This document shows positions 1-6,872 of a DNA stretch of 12,553 bases, piece after piece. The position numbers and the translations under genes are program-made. The notes under the pieces are model-generated. The model was not told the origin of the DNA, made no database searches, and worked only from the letters and a program-made list of their open reading frames with translations. Each line of letters opens with the position of its first letter. The stretch's first letter is position 1. This DNA is from DASUBV01 sp035763085 (lineage in GTDB: Bacteria; Actinomycetota; Actinomycetes; Streptosporangiales; Streptosporangiaceae), in NCBI GenBank assembly GCA_035763085.1, contig DASUBV010000083.1, positions 1-12,553 of the forward strand. Reading direction: 5' to 3'.

Positions 1-347
1 GGGCATCCGGCAGTCACCGCCGAGGCGGGACAGATGCCTCAGTTGCGATGCTAACCTCCGCCCGGCCCGCCGATCCTCCCTCCATTGCCGGCAATTCCTG
101 AGGAATGGCGCAGTAGCCAGCGACAGTCTCGCCCCGATGGGACAGGAGGCCAGCAGCACCTGGCCACGGACGGTGACCCGCGGCCACGCTGGATGCCGGG
201 CTCGGCGAGGGCGGCGAGCCGCAGCAGACGCGTCGGGACTCCCCGTACACGGTGATCTGCCGGGCTAGGGGGCTTCCTGCTTCATTTCGTTGTCACTATC
301 GATGCCTATGAGGGGCAGCTCGATGTTGAGCCGCGGGTCGCGCTGGG
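1..347. other. Gene-free stretch at the left edge
   Basis: I found no gene I can support here. The 78-codon minus-strand ORF at 14-250 has an unremarkable Pro/Ser/Gly/Ala composition, no recognisable domain and no convincing ribosome binding site. Short open stretches on both strands around 265-350 read as plausible peptide tails: a plus-strand tail ends at a TAA near 348-350 and a minus-strand tail ends at a TAG at 265-267. Neither has a start codon and upstream reading frame that would make it a gene. No clear rho-independent terminator follows the DUF1989 gene. Confidence 0.5.
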
Positions 348-998
348 CTAAGGTGCGGCGGGCTCGCCGGGGCTGACCTCGATCCGCAGCGGGCCGCAGC
401 TCCCGTTATTCAGCGGCTCGTAGTCGACCGAGCAGGCGGTGAGGACGAAGACCACGTCACGGCGGGCCAGGAAGGTGATCGCCTGGCCGGGCAGGGACGG
501 CGCGACATCGATCACCAGCCTGCCGTCCGGGCACGGCAGCGAGTTCTGGAACAGGTTCACCGGATCGGGCACCACCGGCAGCGAGATCCCGGCCGAGGCA
601 GTCGCGGCCAGGAAGTTGTCACGGCAGTTCACGTGGCCGGGCAGGCCGCGGCTTTCATACAGCCACGTGTCGCAGGCCGGGAACAGCATGTCGTGCAGGC
701 CCGGCGAGGTGTCGGCGACCAGGTCGAGGATGGGCTCACCGCGCTGATCACGGAACTGCTCGCCCACCGACGGGAACAGCCGCTCGCACCGGTCCCGGGT
801 GTGGCTGGCTGACAGCCAGCGGCCGGCATCACCAGCATCGATCGCCCACATGTCGCCGACCTGGTGCCCGTCCACATCTGTCACGCGGACCTGCTCACCG
901 CGCTGCACCCGGACCGCCTGCCCGGACCGGGGAGCTACGAGCACCACCCGGGACGTACCGCCTGACCCTGCCACAACCCCACACCCCCAGGGCCTCAC
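348..998 (-). CDS. DUF1989 family protein (urea carboxylase-associated / carboxyguanidine deiminase-like)
   Basis: This is a 216-residue cytosolic protein whose length suits PF09347 (DUF1989). Visible family motifs are DGHQVGDMWA (about 43-52), SASHTR (63-68), SPGLHDMLFPACD (98-110), HVNC (122-125), PDPVNLFQN (144-152) and CSVDYEPLNNGSCGPL near the C-terminus. The repeated His, Asp and Cys residues fit a metal or hydrolytic centre. Known family members include the urea carboxylase-associated proteins and the two subunits of carboxyguanidine deiminase (CgdAB), which act in guanidine or urea nitrogen use. This copy is alone, with no biotin carboxylase or partner DUF1989 gene in the window, so its reaction is not settled. 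The GTG at 998 has no good Shine-Dalgarno and overlaps an inverted repeat. A start at the paired GTG codons 18-19, just before LVAPRSGQAVRV, is equally possible. The gene lies 152 bp downstream of the WhiB-like gene and may have its own promoter. Confidence 0.88.
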   Translation of the reverse strand: MRPWGCGVVAGSGGTSRVVLVAPRSGQAVRVQRGEQVRVTDVDGHQVGDMWAIDAGDAGRWLSASHTRDRCERLFPSVGEQFRDQRGEPILDLVADTSPGLHDMLFPACDTWLYESRGLPGHVNCRDNFLAATASAGISLPVVPDPVNLFQNSLPCPDGRLVIDVAPSLPGQAITFLARRDVVFVLTACSVDYEPLNNGSCGPLRIEVSPGEPAAP

Positions 999-1021
999 GT
1001 TACGCCGGGCAGGCGTTACGT
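997..1021. repeat. Imperfect inverted repeat at the DUF1989 start
   Basis: Two 10-bp arms, ACGTTACGCC (997-1006) and GGCGTTACGT (1012-1021), are complementary at 9 of 10 positions around a 5-base centre. The sequence GTTACG also reads as a direct repeat within them. The element overlaps the upstream-most GTG start of the DUF1989 gene. It could be a repressor operator. If so, the true translation start probably lies further inside the gene. Confidence 0.4.
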
Positions 1022-1080
1022 CAGGGCCGGGGGCCGCCGGGCGCCAGGGGCGAGCGCGCTGCTGCGACCACTACTACCGC

Positions 1081-1125
1081 CCAGTCGCTTGTCCTTCACG
1101 GCCAGTCGCCGGGCTGCGGCGAGTG
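1081..1125. repeat. Direct repeat and short hairpin between whiB7-like and DUF1989 genes
   Basis: CCAGTCGC occurs at 1081-1088 and again at 1102-1109, 21 bp apart, which is two helical turns. The second copy also forms an imperfect stem: CAGTCGCC (1103-1110) against GGCGAGTG (1118-1125), with one mismatch and a 7-base loop. Transcription runs leftward, so this sits just past the WhiB-like stop and upstream of the DUF1989 gene. It could be a weak terminator or an activator site. No T-tract is present. Confidence 0.25.
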
Positions 1126-1150
1126 GCGCACTGGCAATGCCTGTCCAGGC

Positions 1151-1462
1151 CTATCCAGCGCGTGCTTCCCGCTGGTCATCGCGGGATACCGGGGTGGTCA
1201 CGGGCAGCGGCCGGATGCGCGGCCTGCCCCGGGACCGCTTGACTGCGGTGATCATGCCGCGGTCGAAGATCTCGCCGCCCCACACGCCGTGCGGCTCACG
1301 GCGCTCGAGTGCGCCGGCCAGGCACGCGGCCCGGACGGGGCAGGGCTGACAGTATGCCTTGGCCATCTCCAGGCCCGCGGGCATGTCGGAAAACCACAGC
1401 TCCGGATTCTCGCGCTGGCACGGCCACAAGGTCACCCGCCGTGGGGTCAGGATCACCGTCAT
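1151..1462 (-). CDS. whiB7: WhiB7-like Fe-S transcriptional regulator
   Basis: This is a 103-residue WhiB-family regulator. Four cysteines (C15, C38, C41, C47) have the spacing that binds a [4Fe-4S] cluster. The GVWGG turn is at 59-63, and a basic tail with an AT-hook core RGRPR is at 78-82. The AT-hook after GVWGGE and the phrase CLAGALERREP are typical of WhiB7, the activator of intrinsic antibiotic-resistance genes that works with the primary sigma factor. The ATG at 1462 overlaps the stop of the preceding small gene (ATGA), with a purine-rich GAGAGGAAG stretch upstream, so the two genes are translationally coupled. Family membership is very secure. The WhiB7 subtype is strongly suggested by the tail, though not proven. 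Any resistance targets would lie outside this window. Confidence 0.95.
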   Translation of the reverse strand: MTVILTPRRVTLWPCQRENPELWFSDMPAGLEMAKAYCQPCPVRAACLAGALERREPHGVWGGEIFDRGMITAVKRSRGRPRIRPLPVTTPVSRDDQREARAG

Positions 1463-1695
1463 AACGGCGCTTCCTCTCCGGGCGTGCCGATGTCCAGGCG
1501 GCGCACAGAAATCAGGTGCATGCCCAGGTCGCGGATCCTGGCCAGCGCGCCATGCAGGGCAGACTCGTCTGGCAGCGGGCCCGACAAGGTCGTGTGCTCG
1601 CCGTCACTGGTGACCTGCAGGCCCTCGAACCAGGCTGCCCAGTGGTCATCGAGGATCCCCTCGACCCGGATCTCGTAGTGCGTCGGCTCGGTCAC
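1459..1695 (-). CDS. Small conserved actinobacterial protein of unknown function
   Basis: This 78-residue soluble protein has the pattern YEIRVEGILDDHWAAWFEGL, then a short beta-rich segment (QVTSDGEHTTLSGPLPD), then SALHGALARIRDLGMHLISVRRLD. I recognise this as a small protein common in actinomycetes with no assigned function. The alternating strands and helices suggest a compact alpha/beta fold of ferredoxin-like size. The start is a GTG at 1695 with GGGAG about five bases upstream. The stop overlaps the ATG of the WhiB7-like gene by four bases, so it is the first gene of a coupled pair. It lies 63 bp downstream of the LuxR-family gene, so either readthrough from that gene or a separate promoter is possible. 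It has no membrane segment or signal peptide. Confidence 0.85.
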   Translation of the reverse strand: MTEPTHYEIRVEGILDDHWAAWFEGLQVTSDGEHTTLSGPLPDESALHGALARIRDLGMHLISVRRLDIGTPGEEAPL

Positions 1696-1758
1696 GTGCT
1701 CCCGTCCCGATGATGGAATGTGGTGATCCCACGCTAGGAAGCCCGGCGCCGCCAGGCG

Positions 1759-4713
1759 TCACCCGAAAGTGCCGCGGCGGGTGGAATCTTCACCGGCCGG
1801 GCGGGGCACCAAAGTGCGGTCCGGCCCGGTCTGGCCGGTATGTCCGGGCTGCCGGGCTAGCACGCTGTGAGCTAGCACGGGTCCGCGGCGCGCCGCTCCC
1901 GGTAACGAGATCAGGCCGAGATCGCGCGCCAGGGCCACGGCCTCGGTCCGGTTGGCGGCGCCCAGCTTCCCCAGGACATGGCTGACGTGCTTCTTGACGG
2001 TGTCCAGGGTGACCACGAGCTGGCGGGCGATGGCCTGATTGGACAGCCCCGCGGCCAGCATCCCGAGTACCTGCAGCTCGCGGGGGGTCAGCGGCTCCGG
2101 CAGCGCGGCGGGCCCGGCGCCGGCCCGGCCGGGTGCTGCGGAACGGCCGGCCTCCAGCGCGCGCTGAACGCGGCTCACCCAGCCGGGCGCGAGCGCGCCG
2201 GCGGCCGGCTGCCCGGCGCGGCGGGCCGCGACCAGCTGATCCAGCAGCACGCCCATCGGCGCGCCCTCGTCGGCGAAGACCCGGACCAGCCCGCGGGGGC
2301 AGGCCAGGGTGAGCGCGGCGGCCAGCGCGGTCAGCGCGGCCTCGTGCTCGCTGGCTGCCGCGAGCGCGAGCGCCTGCAGCGCGCTGATCTCCAGCAAGCT
2401 GCCGGGCCGGTCCTGGGCGGTGGCGGCCTCGTGCAGCCGCCCCAGCAGGGCCAGCGCCGGGCCCGGCTGGCCGGTGGCGAGCAGGACCCTGGCCAGCGCC
2501 AGGTGCCCCGCCTCCCGCGCGTATTCCGGCGGGTCGTCCGGGCTGAGCCCCGACTCCTGACTCCAGCGCTCGGCGCCGGCCAGGTCGCCCTGGGCCAGCC
2601 GCAGCCGGGCCAGCAGGGCCGGGACCGGGTTGAGCGGGCTGACCGGGCCGGGCGCGATCTGCGCGGCCTCGGTCATCGCTGACATGGCCGCCTCCGGATC
2701 CCCGCTGGCCTGCCGGACCCAGGCCAGCGTGGCCAGGCCCGCCGCCAGCGGCGGGCCGTAGACAAACTGCCGGCACAAGGCCACGCCGTCAGCCGCGTAC
2801 CGCAGCGCCGCGTCGAGGTCATCGCGCTGGTAGGCGATATCGCCCAGGACGACATGGGCCGGCCCGGCGGCTGGCAGCGGCGGCCCGCCGCCGGGCATGG
2901 TGATGTCCAGGGTCTGCCGGCAGGTCTGCACGGCCGCGTCGGGGCGGCCCTGAGCTCGCTGAACCTGCGCCAGCTGGTAGCCGCCCCAGGCGGTCACGGT
3001 GGGCTGGCCGCCCGCCCGCCAGCCGGCGCTGCTGGCGGCGAACGAGCTCTCGGCAGCCGCCAGCCTTCCCCGGCGCCACTCGGCGACGGCCAGGAACCCG
3101 TGCGCGATGGATCTGAGCAGCCATTCCGCCGGGTCGCTGGCCGCCAGCGCCGCGGCCGCGAACTCGGCCGTGCCGTCGGTGTCGTCGCGGAACTGGGCCA
3201 GGTAGCTGCGGTCGAGGGCGATCAGCGCGGGGATGTTGGCCAGCATGCTGGCCGCCCGGCCGACGGTGGGCGTGAACGGCTCCTGCGTCCCGGCGGCGGC
3301 CTGCTGGGCCGCTTCTACCAGCGGCTCGACCGCGTCCACCTCGCCCGCGGCATTGGCGACCGTGGCCCTGGCCAGCAGCAGCCGGGGCCGTGCCTGGACC
3401 AGGCCGGCCGGGAGAGCGGCCAGCCACCGGGAGATGGTGGCCTGCTCCCCGCGCTGGTAGAACACCTCGTCGAAGTGCTGCTCGATCATCCGCGCGGCCC
3501 AGGCCAGATCGCCGGCCGCCAGGGCGTGCTGGATGGCCTCATCGGCCAGGCCCCGCTCGCCGTACCAGGCGGCGGCGCCGCGGTGCAGCTGCGCGGCCCG
3601 CTCCGGCTGCTCCCGCTGGAGGCGGACGCGCAGCAGGTCGGCGAACAGGTGGTGGTAGCGCCACCAGTGCCGTACCTCATCCAGGGGCACCAGGAACAGC
3701 CCCGACTGCTCCGCCCGCTCCAGCAGCGCCTGACCGCCGGCCCGCCCGGTGACCGCATCGCACAGCTCGCCGCTCAGCTGGTCCAGCACGGAGGTCTCCA
3801 GCAGGAAGGCGCGCAGCTGCTCGTCCTGCTGCTCCAGTACTTCCTCGGTCAGGTAATCCAGGACGTAGCGGTGGCTGCCGGTGAAGGCCGCGACAAACCC
3901 GCCGAGATCGCGCTGGCCGCGCAGCGAGAGGGCGGCCAGCTGCAGGCCGGCGGCCCAGCCCTCCGTCCGGCTGGCGAGAGCGGCAATCACGTCATCGGGC
4001 AGCTGATCGCGGCCGGCCAGGGACTGCCCGAGCAAGGCAGCGGCCTCCGGGCCGGTGAACCGCAGCTCGGTCGCGCGCACCTCGGTCAGCAGCCCGCGCG
4101 CCCGCAGCCGGGCCAGGGCCAGCGGCGGGTCGGAGCGGCTGGCGATCGCCAGGCAGAGGCCGGGCGGCCGGTGCTCCATCAGGAACTCCACGGACTGGTG
4201 CACCGCAGCGGACCTGATCACGTGGTAATCGTCAAGCACCAGCAGCGCCGGGGCGCTCTCGGGCTGGGCGGCCAGCTCATTGATCAGGACGGCGAGCAGC
4301 GGCTCGAAGCTGGCCGGCGCCGGCGGGCCGAGCAGGGCGCCGGCCCGGCCGCTGAGGCCGGGCCGGACCCGGTCCAGCGCCGCGACCGCGTGCCGCCAGA
4401 ACCGGGCCGGGTCATTGTCGCCGGGATCCAGGGACAGCCAGGCCGCCGGGCACGCGGACCGGCGGACCCAGTCGGCCAGCAGCACCGTCTTGCCGTACCC
4501 GGCCGGGGCGCACACCAGGACCAGCCCGTGCCCGAGCCCCTGGTCAAGTCGCTGGCCCAGCCGCGGCCGCGGGATCAGGCCGGGCCGCTGCCCCGGCGCG
4601 CGCAGCTTGGTGGCGAGCAGGATTTCCGGGCCGGTTGCCGCCGCCTCCGGCTGCTCCGGTGGCACTGGCCGCCCGGGACTGCTCACTGTTGCCTCATCTG
4701 ACCCGGCCATCAC
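1759..4713 (-). CDS. LuxR-family ATPase regulator (MalT/LAL type)
   Basis: This 984-residue protein has the large ATP-binding LuxR regulator architecture. A Walker A motif, APAGYGKT, lies at 69-76 and a Walker B stretch, LLVLDD, at 157-162, followed by the ASRSDPPL segment at about 191-198; together these mark the STAND-type NTPase. A long alanine- and leucine-rich helical region (about 370-860) fits TPR-like repeats. A LuxR helix-turn-helix lies at about 875-936 (LTPRELQVL, SNQAIARQL, TVKKHVSHVLGKL). Such proteins bind an inducer and ATP, oligomerise and activate transcription. A 48-residue basic tail after the DNA-binding domain is unusual, since that domain normally ends the protein. The start may be the GTG at 4713 or the adjacent ATG at 4710. 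A GATAAT box lies about 20 bp upstream. The target genes are unknown; the downstream small-protein/WhiB7-like pair is the nearest candidate. Confidence 0.95.
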   Translation of the reverse strand: MMAGSDEATVSSPGRPVPPEQPEAAATGPEILLATKLRAPGQRPGLIPRPRLGQRLDQGLGHGLVLVCAPAGYGKTVLLADWVRRSACPAAWLSLDPGDNDPARFWRHAVAALDRVRPGLSGRAGALLGPPAPASFEPLLAVLINELAAQPESAPALLVLDDYHVIRSAAVHQSVEFLMEHRPPGLCLAIASRSDPPLALARLRARGLLTEVRATELRFTGPEAAALLGQSLAGRDQLPDDVIAALASRTEGWAAGLQLAALSLRGQRDLGGFVAAFTGSHRYVLDYLTEEVLEQQDEQLRAFLLETSVLDQLSGELCDAVTGRAGGQALLERAEQSGLFLVPLDEVRHWWRYHHLFADLLRVRLQREQPERAAQLHRGAAAWYGERGLADEAIQHALAAGDLAWAARMIEQHFDEVFYQRGEQATISRWLAALPAGLVQARPRLLLARATVANAAGEVDAVEPLVEAAQQAAAGTQEPFTPTVGRAASMLANIPALIALDRSYLAQFRDDTDGTAEFAAAALAASDPAEWLLRSIAHGFLAVAEWRRGRLAAAESSFAASSAGWRAGGQPTVTAWGGYQLAQVQRAQGRPDAAVQTCRQTLDITMPGGGPPLPAAGPAHVVLGDIAYQRDDLDAALRYAADGVALCRQFVYGPPLAAGLATLAWVRQASGDPEAAMSAMTEAAQIAPGPVSPLNPVPALLARLRLAQGDLAGAERWSQESGLSPDDPPEYAREAGHLALARVLLATGQPGPALALLGRLHEAATAQDRPGSLLEISALQALALAAASEHEAALTALAAALTLACPRGLVRVFADEGAPMGVLLDQLVAARRAGQPAAGALAPGWVSRVQRALEAGRSAAPGRAGAGPAALPEPLTPRELQVLGMLAAGLSNQAIARQLVVTLDTVKKHVSHVLGKLGAANRTEAVALARDLGLISLPGAARRGPVLAHSVLARQPGHTGQTGPDRTLVPRPAGEDSTRRGTFG

Positions 4714-4734
4714 ATCTTGCCCGTGTATGCGCGG

Positions 4735-4740
4735 ATTATC
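4735..4740 (-). promoter_or_regulatory. Possible -10 box for the LuxR-family gene
   Basis: On the minus strand the sequence reads GATAAT, close to the TATAAT consensus, in an otherwise GC-rich gap. It would place transcription start near 4728, giving a leader of about 15 bases before the GTG/ATG start. The matching -35 region (around 4758-4763) is poor, so the call rests on the -10 box alone. No strong Shine-Dalgarno lies between the box and the start. Confidence 0.35.
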
Positions 4741-4824
4741 ACAGCTCGCACGGCCGCATGCAGCCCGTTCGGCACGACCCGCGTGCCGTTATGAGCCCGC
4801 CGGGCGCGGCAGCCGGGCGGCCGG

Positions 4825-5421
4825 TCAGCCAGAGGCCGGGCCGGGCGCGCGCCACGCGGGCGGATGCCCCGGCTGTGGCCGGCTTTCGCAGCGCAGGTCA
4901 CGGCCGGGATCGCGGCCCGCCTGGCCACCGCCCGGACGGCCGGGCCGCCCTGGCCCGGGCGGCGGCGGGCGCCGGGAGTGCTTGTCGTGCCAGGCATCCA
5001 GCACGACTGCCCCGGCCACGATCCAGGCCACGAAGGTGATCATGGTCGGCAGGATGAACAAGGCGTAGAGCTGCGCGTTGTTGGTCAGCGAGGCGGCCGC
5101 CAGCACCGCCGGGGCCAGCAGCCCGCCCGCCGTCGACAGCACGATCTTCGGCACCGATGCCGCGGACGGCTGCCGCCGCGGCGGCGGCGGAACGTCGGTC
5201 AGGCCGGCCGGAAGATCGGCGGTGAGCCCGGCCAGGTCCGCGAAGGTCCGCGCGGTCAGGGTCCGGCCCAGCCGGTCATCGAACTCGTCCTTGGTCAGCC
5301 TGCCCTGCACGTACGCGGCCTTGATCATGCCGATGACATGGTTGCGATCAGCGTGCGACGCCCGCAGGCGGCCGCGTCCCGCCATGCCCGGCATCGGGTT
5401 CCCCGGTCCGGCCGTCGTCAT
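4825..5421 (-). CDS. DUF1707 protein with two membrane segments
   Basis: This is a 198-residue protein. A DUF1707 domain spans about 19-71: it has the LRASHADRNHVIGMIKAAY core, then GRLTKDEFDDRL and a FADLAGLTADLP ending. It is followed by a proline-rich linker and two hydrophobic helices (about 92-111 and 118-141). The tail after 145 is rich in Pro, Gly and Arg. DUF1707 is a short helical domain found at the N-terminus of many actinobacterial membrane or regulatory proteins, and its precise role is not known. I chose the ATG at 5421 because GGGGGAGG lies eight bases upstream; the GTG at 5430 would fall inside that ribosome binding site. The gene is separated by 189 bp from the dioxygenase gene and is probably not part of the catabolic operon. 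The long basic tail is low-complexity. Confidence 0.85.
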   Translation of the reverse strand: MTTAGPGNPMPGMAGRGRLRASHADRNHVIGMIKAAYVQGRLTKDEFDDRLGRTLTARTFADLAGLTADLPAGLTDVPPPPRRQPSAASVPKIVLSTAGGLLAPAVLAAASLTNNAQLYALFILPTMITFVAWIVAGAVVLDAWHDKHSRRPPPPGPGRPGRPGGGQAGRDPGRDLRCESRPQPGHPPAWRAPGPASG

Positions 5422-5610
5422 CGGCGCCACCTCCCCCGCCCTGCCTCAACCCAGGGTAACTCCGCCCAGGTCAGGCAGGACAGGACGGGCTGCGGCGGCC
5501 GCGCCAGCCGGCCGGAATCCGCATTGCCCGCTGATAGCAGCCGATATACGGCGATAGGGCCAGGCACCGGAAACGGGGCCCCCGGGCAGGCGGCACGCCT
5601 CAGCCGCTGG
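5422..5610. other. Intergenic gap between catabolic operon and DUF1707 gene
   Basis: No gene is supported here. Just past the dioxygenase stop, the minus strand can form a small AGGCG/CGCCT stem with a 3-base loop. It is followed by a GC-rich stretch, which is weak support for transcription ending here, since there is no T-tract. Near 5530-5560 several TA-rich hexamers stand out from the GC-rich surroundings and could hold the DUF1707 promoter. No convincing -35/-10 pair could be chosen. Confidence 0.3.
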
Positions 5611-6789
5611 TCACGTGCGCCGGCGGCGTGCCCACTCGCCGAGCTCATCCGCCAGGCGCTGCCGCGGCCAGCCGCCGGCGACGGCCGCGGCCAGGATGTC
5701 AGCCTGGGAGGGCGGCGCGAGGCCGTCCGCGGGCGGGTCGCGGTCGAGGTTGGCCGGGAACGCATAGCCCTCGGCGCAGGCCGCGATGACGTTGGCGACC
5801 GGGCCGGGCCCGGCCCCGGCGTCGCGCATCGCGCACAGCGCCGGGAACACCGCCAGCGCCATCGCGTGCCGGTCGACCGACTCCATCGCCCGGCCGAATG
5901 CCGAGGAGACCTGCAGCAGGTTGGCCATCCGGCGCACGCCGGCGGTGCGGTTAGCCCCGGCGGCGTGGAGCAGGGCCGGGTTGAAGAACGCCGCGTCGCC
6001 GGCGCGCAGCGGCAGCTGGACATGCCGCGACTCGAAGAAGGCGCCGAACTCCGGCCGCGCGACGGCAACGTAGCCCGGCAGGTACTTCTGCGAGTGCGGC
6101 AGGTACATCGTGGGGCCGGTCTCGGCGGGCATGTCGGTATGCGCCACCGCGCCCTGCAGCGTGAGCGCGGGCGACAGCCGGTGCGCGTGCGCCGGGAATC
6201 GCGCCGCCTGCTCGCCCGAGCAGAAGCCCAGGTGGTAGTCGCGGTGCCCGGTCTGCGCGGCGCCGCCGGGATTGACGACGTTGACCTGGGAGGTGACCTG
6301 GTAGCCGGGCCCCAGCCAGGCCTCGCACGCGGTCGCGATGACGTCATTGGCGTAGTAGCCGGCGAAGACATCCGGCGCGCGCAGCGCCAGCTTCTCCAGC
6401 GCGTTCCAGATCCGGTCATTCTGGCCCGGCCGGGCGAAGTGATCGGCTGCCGCGGTGCCGGCCTGGCGCTGGCCGTCGATGATGGCGCGGAACTGCCCGG
6501 TGGCCTGGTCGACGGGGCCGCGGTCGCCGAAGGCGCCACGGAACAGCACGATCCCGGGCCCGTCGTGCAGCGCCCGGGCGAGCTCGGCGGTGACTTCCCG
6601 CCGGCCGGCCGGCGTGGCCGCCACCGCGCGCACCTGCGCGCCGTCGTAAACGAGCACGTCCTGCTGCACGGCACTGGCATGCGGGTAGCTGGCCAGGTCG
6701 GTCGTCTGGCTCACGATGGCGGCCAGGTCGCTAACCCGGCACCCGGCCGGGTCCAGGTAGCCCGGCGCCGGGGGGTTCTGCTGCGTCAT
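5611..6789 (-). CDS. Phytanoyl-CoA dioxygenase (PhyH) family Fe(II)/2-oxoglutarate oxygenase
   Basis: This 392-residue cytosolic enzyme has a PhyH-type double-stranded beta-helix core. The iron-binding facial triad is visible: H182 and D184 in GHRDYHLGF, and the distal H275 in NPALLHAAGANRT. Nearby arginines (R281, R286 or R287) are candidates for binding the 2-oxoglutarate carboxylate. The segment AETGPTMYLPHSQKYLPG (about 222-239) is the usual family turn before the second half of the barrel. Family members hydroxylate or oxidatively demethylate small substrates using O2 and 2-oxoglutarate. The ATG at 6789 has GAGGAG seven bases upstream and overlaps the stop of the preceding 28-codon ORF (ATGA), so it is the last gene of the operon. 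An oxygenase beside a sugar/cyclitol uptake and dehydrogenase set suggests it modifies the imported substrate or removes a substituent. The substrate cannot be read from sequence. Confidence 0.9.
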   Translation of the reverse strand: MTQQNPPAPGYLDPAGCRVSDLAAIVSQTTDLASYPHASAVQQDVLVYDGAQVRAVAATPAGRREVTAELARALHDGPGIVLFRGAFGDRGPVDQATGQFRAIIDGQRQAGTAAADHFARPGQNDRIWNALEKLALRAPDVFAGYYANDVIATACEAWLGPGYQVTSQVNVVNPGGAAQTGHRDYHLGFCSGEQAARFPAHAHRLSPALTLQGAVAHTDMPAETGPTMYLPHSQKYLPGYVAVARPEFGAFFESRHVQLPLRAGDAAFFNPALLHAAGANRTAGVRRMANLLQVSSAFGRAMESVDRHAMALAVFPALCAMRDAGAGPGPVANVIAACAEGYAFPANLDRDPPADGLAPPSQADILAAAVAGGWPRQRLADELGEWARRRRT

Positions 6790-6872
6790 CGGCTGGCTCC
6801 TCGCCGGGCAGCGGCCCGCGGCGGCGTACCTGGCACCCGCCGCCGCAGGTGCGGGTCCAGCGCGATCCTCAT
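6786..6872 (-). pseudogene. 28-codon coupled ORF, probable remnant of a sugar phosphate isomerase/epimerase gene
   Basis: A clean start (ATG 6872, GGAGG six bases upstream) overlaps the dehydrogenase stop as ATGA. After 28 codons the stop overlaps the dioxygenase ATG as ATGA. The peptide begins MRIALDPHLRRRVP and then turns into an Arg/Pro/Ala-rich tail. MKIALDP-type openings followed by an aromatic or basic stretch and LP are characteristic of the TIM-barrel sugar phosphate isomerase/epimerase proteins (AP endonuclease family 2, IolE/IolI-like) that often accompany IolG-like dehydrogenases. I infer that a full-length isomerase gene of roughly 280 codons once lay here and lost most of its body by an internal deletion that kept the translational coupling. 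A genuine small protein or a purely coupling ORF is the alternative. Confidence 0.55.

Noticed and set aside
265..347. Minus-strand peptide tail with well-formed codons ending at a TAG (265-267)
   Set aside because: The frame is closed by a TAA inside the DUF1989 gene and has no suitable start codon. The DUF1989 protein already ends with its normal C-terminus.
2854..4701. Long plus-strand ORF of 615 codons, Gln/Gly/Arg-rich
   Set aside because: It lies opposite the LuxR-family ATPase gene, whose motifs are unmistakable. Its composition is the usual antisense shadow of a high-GC gene, with no domain.
5418..6680. Minus-strand ORF of 420 codons
   Set aside because: It is a different frame of the dioxygenase gene, Arg/Ser/Pro/Thr-rich and without domains. 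The PhyH frame carries the iron-binding residues.
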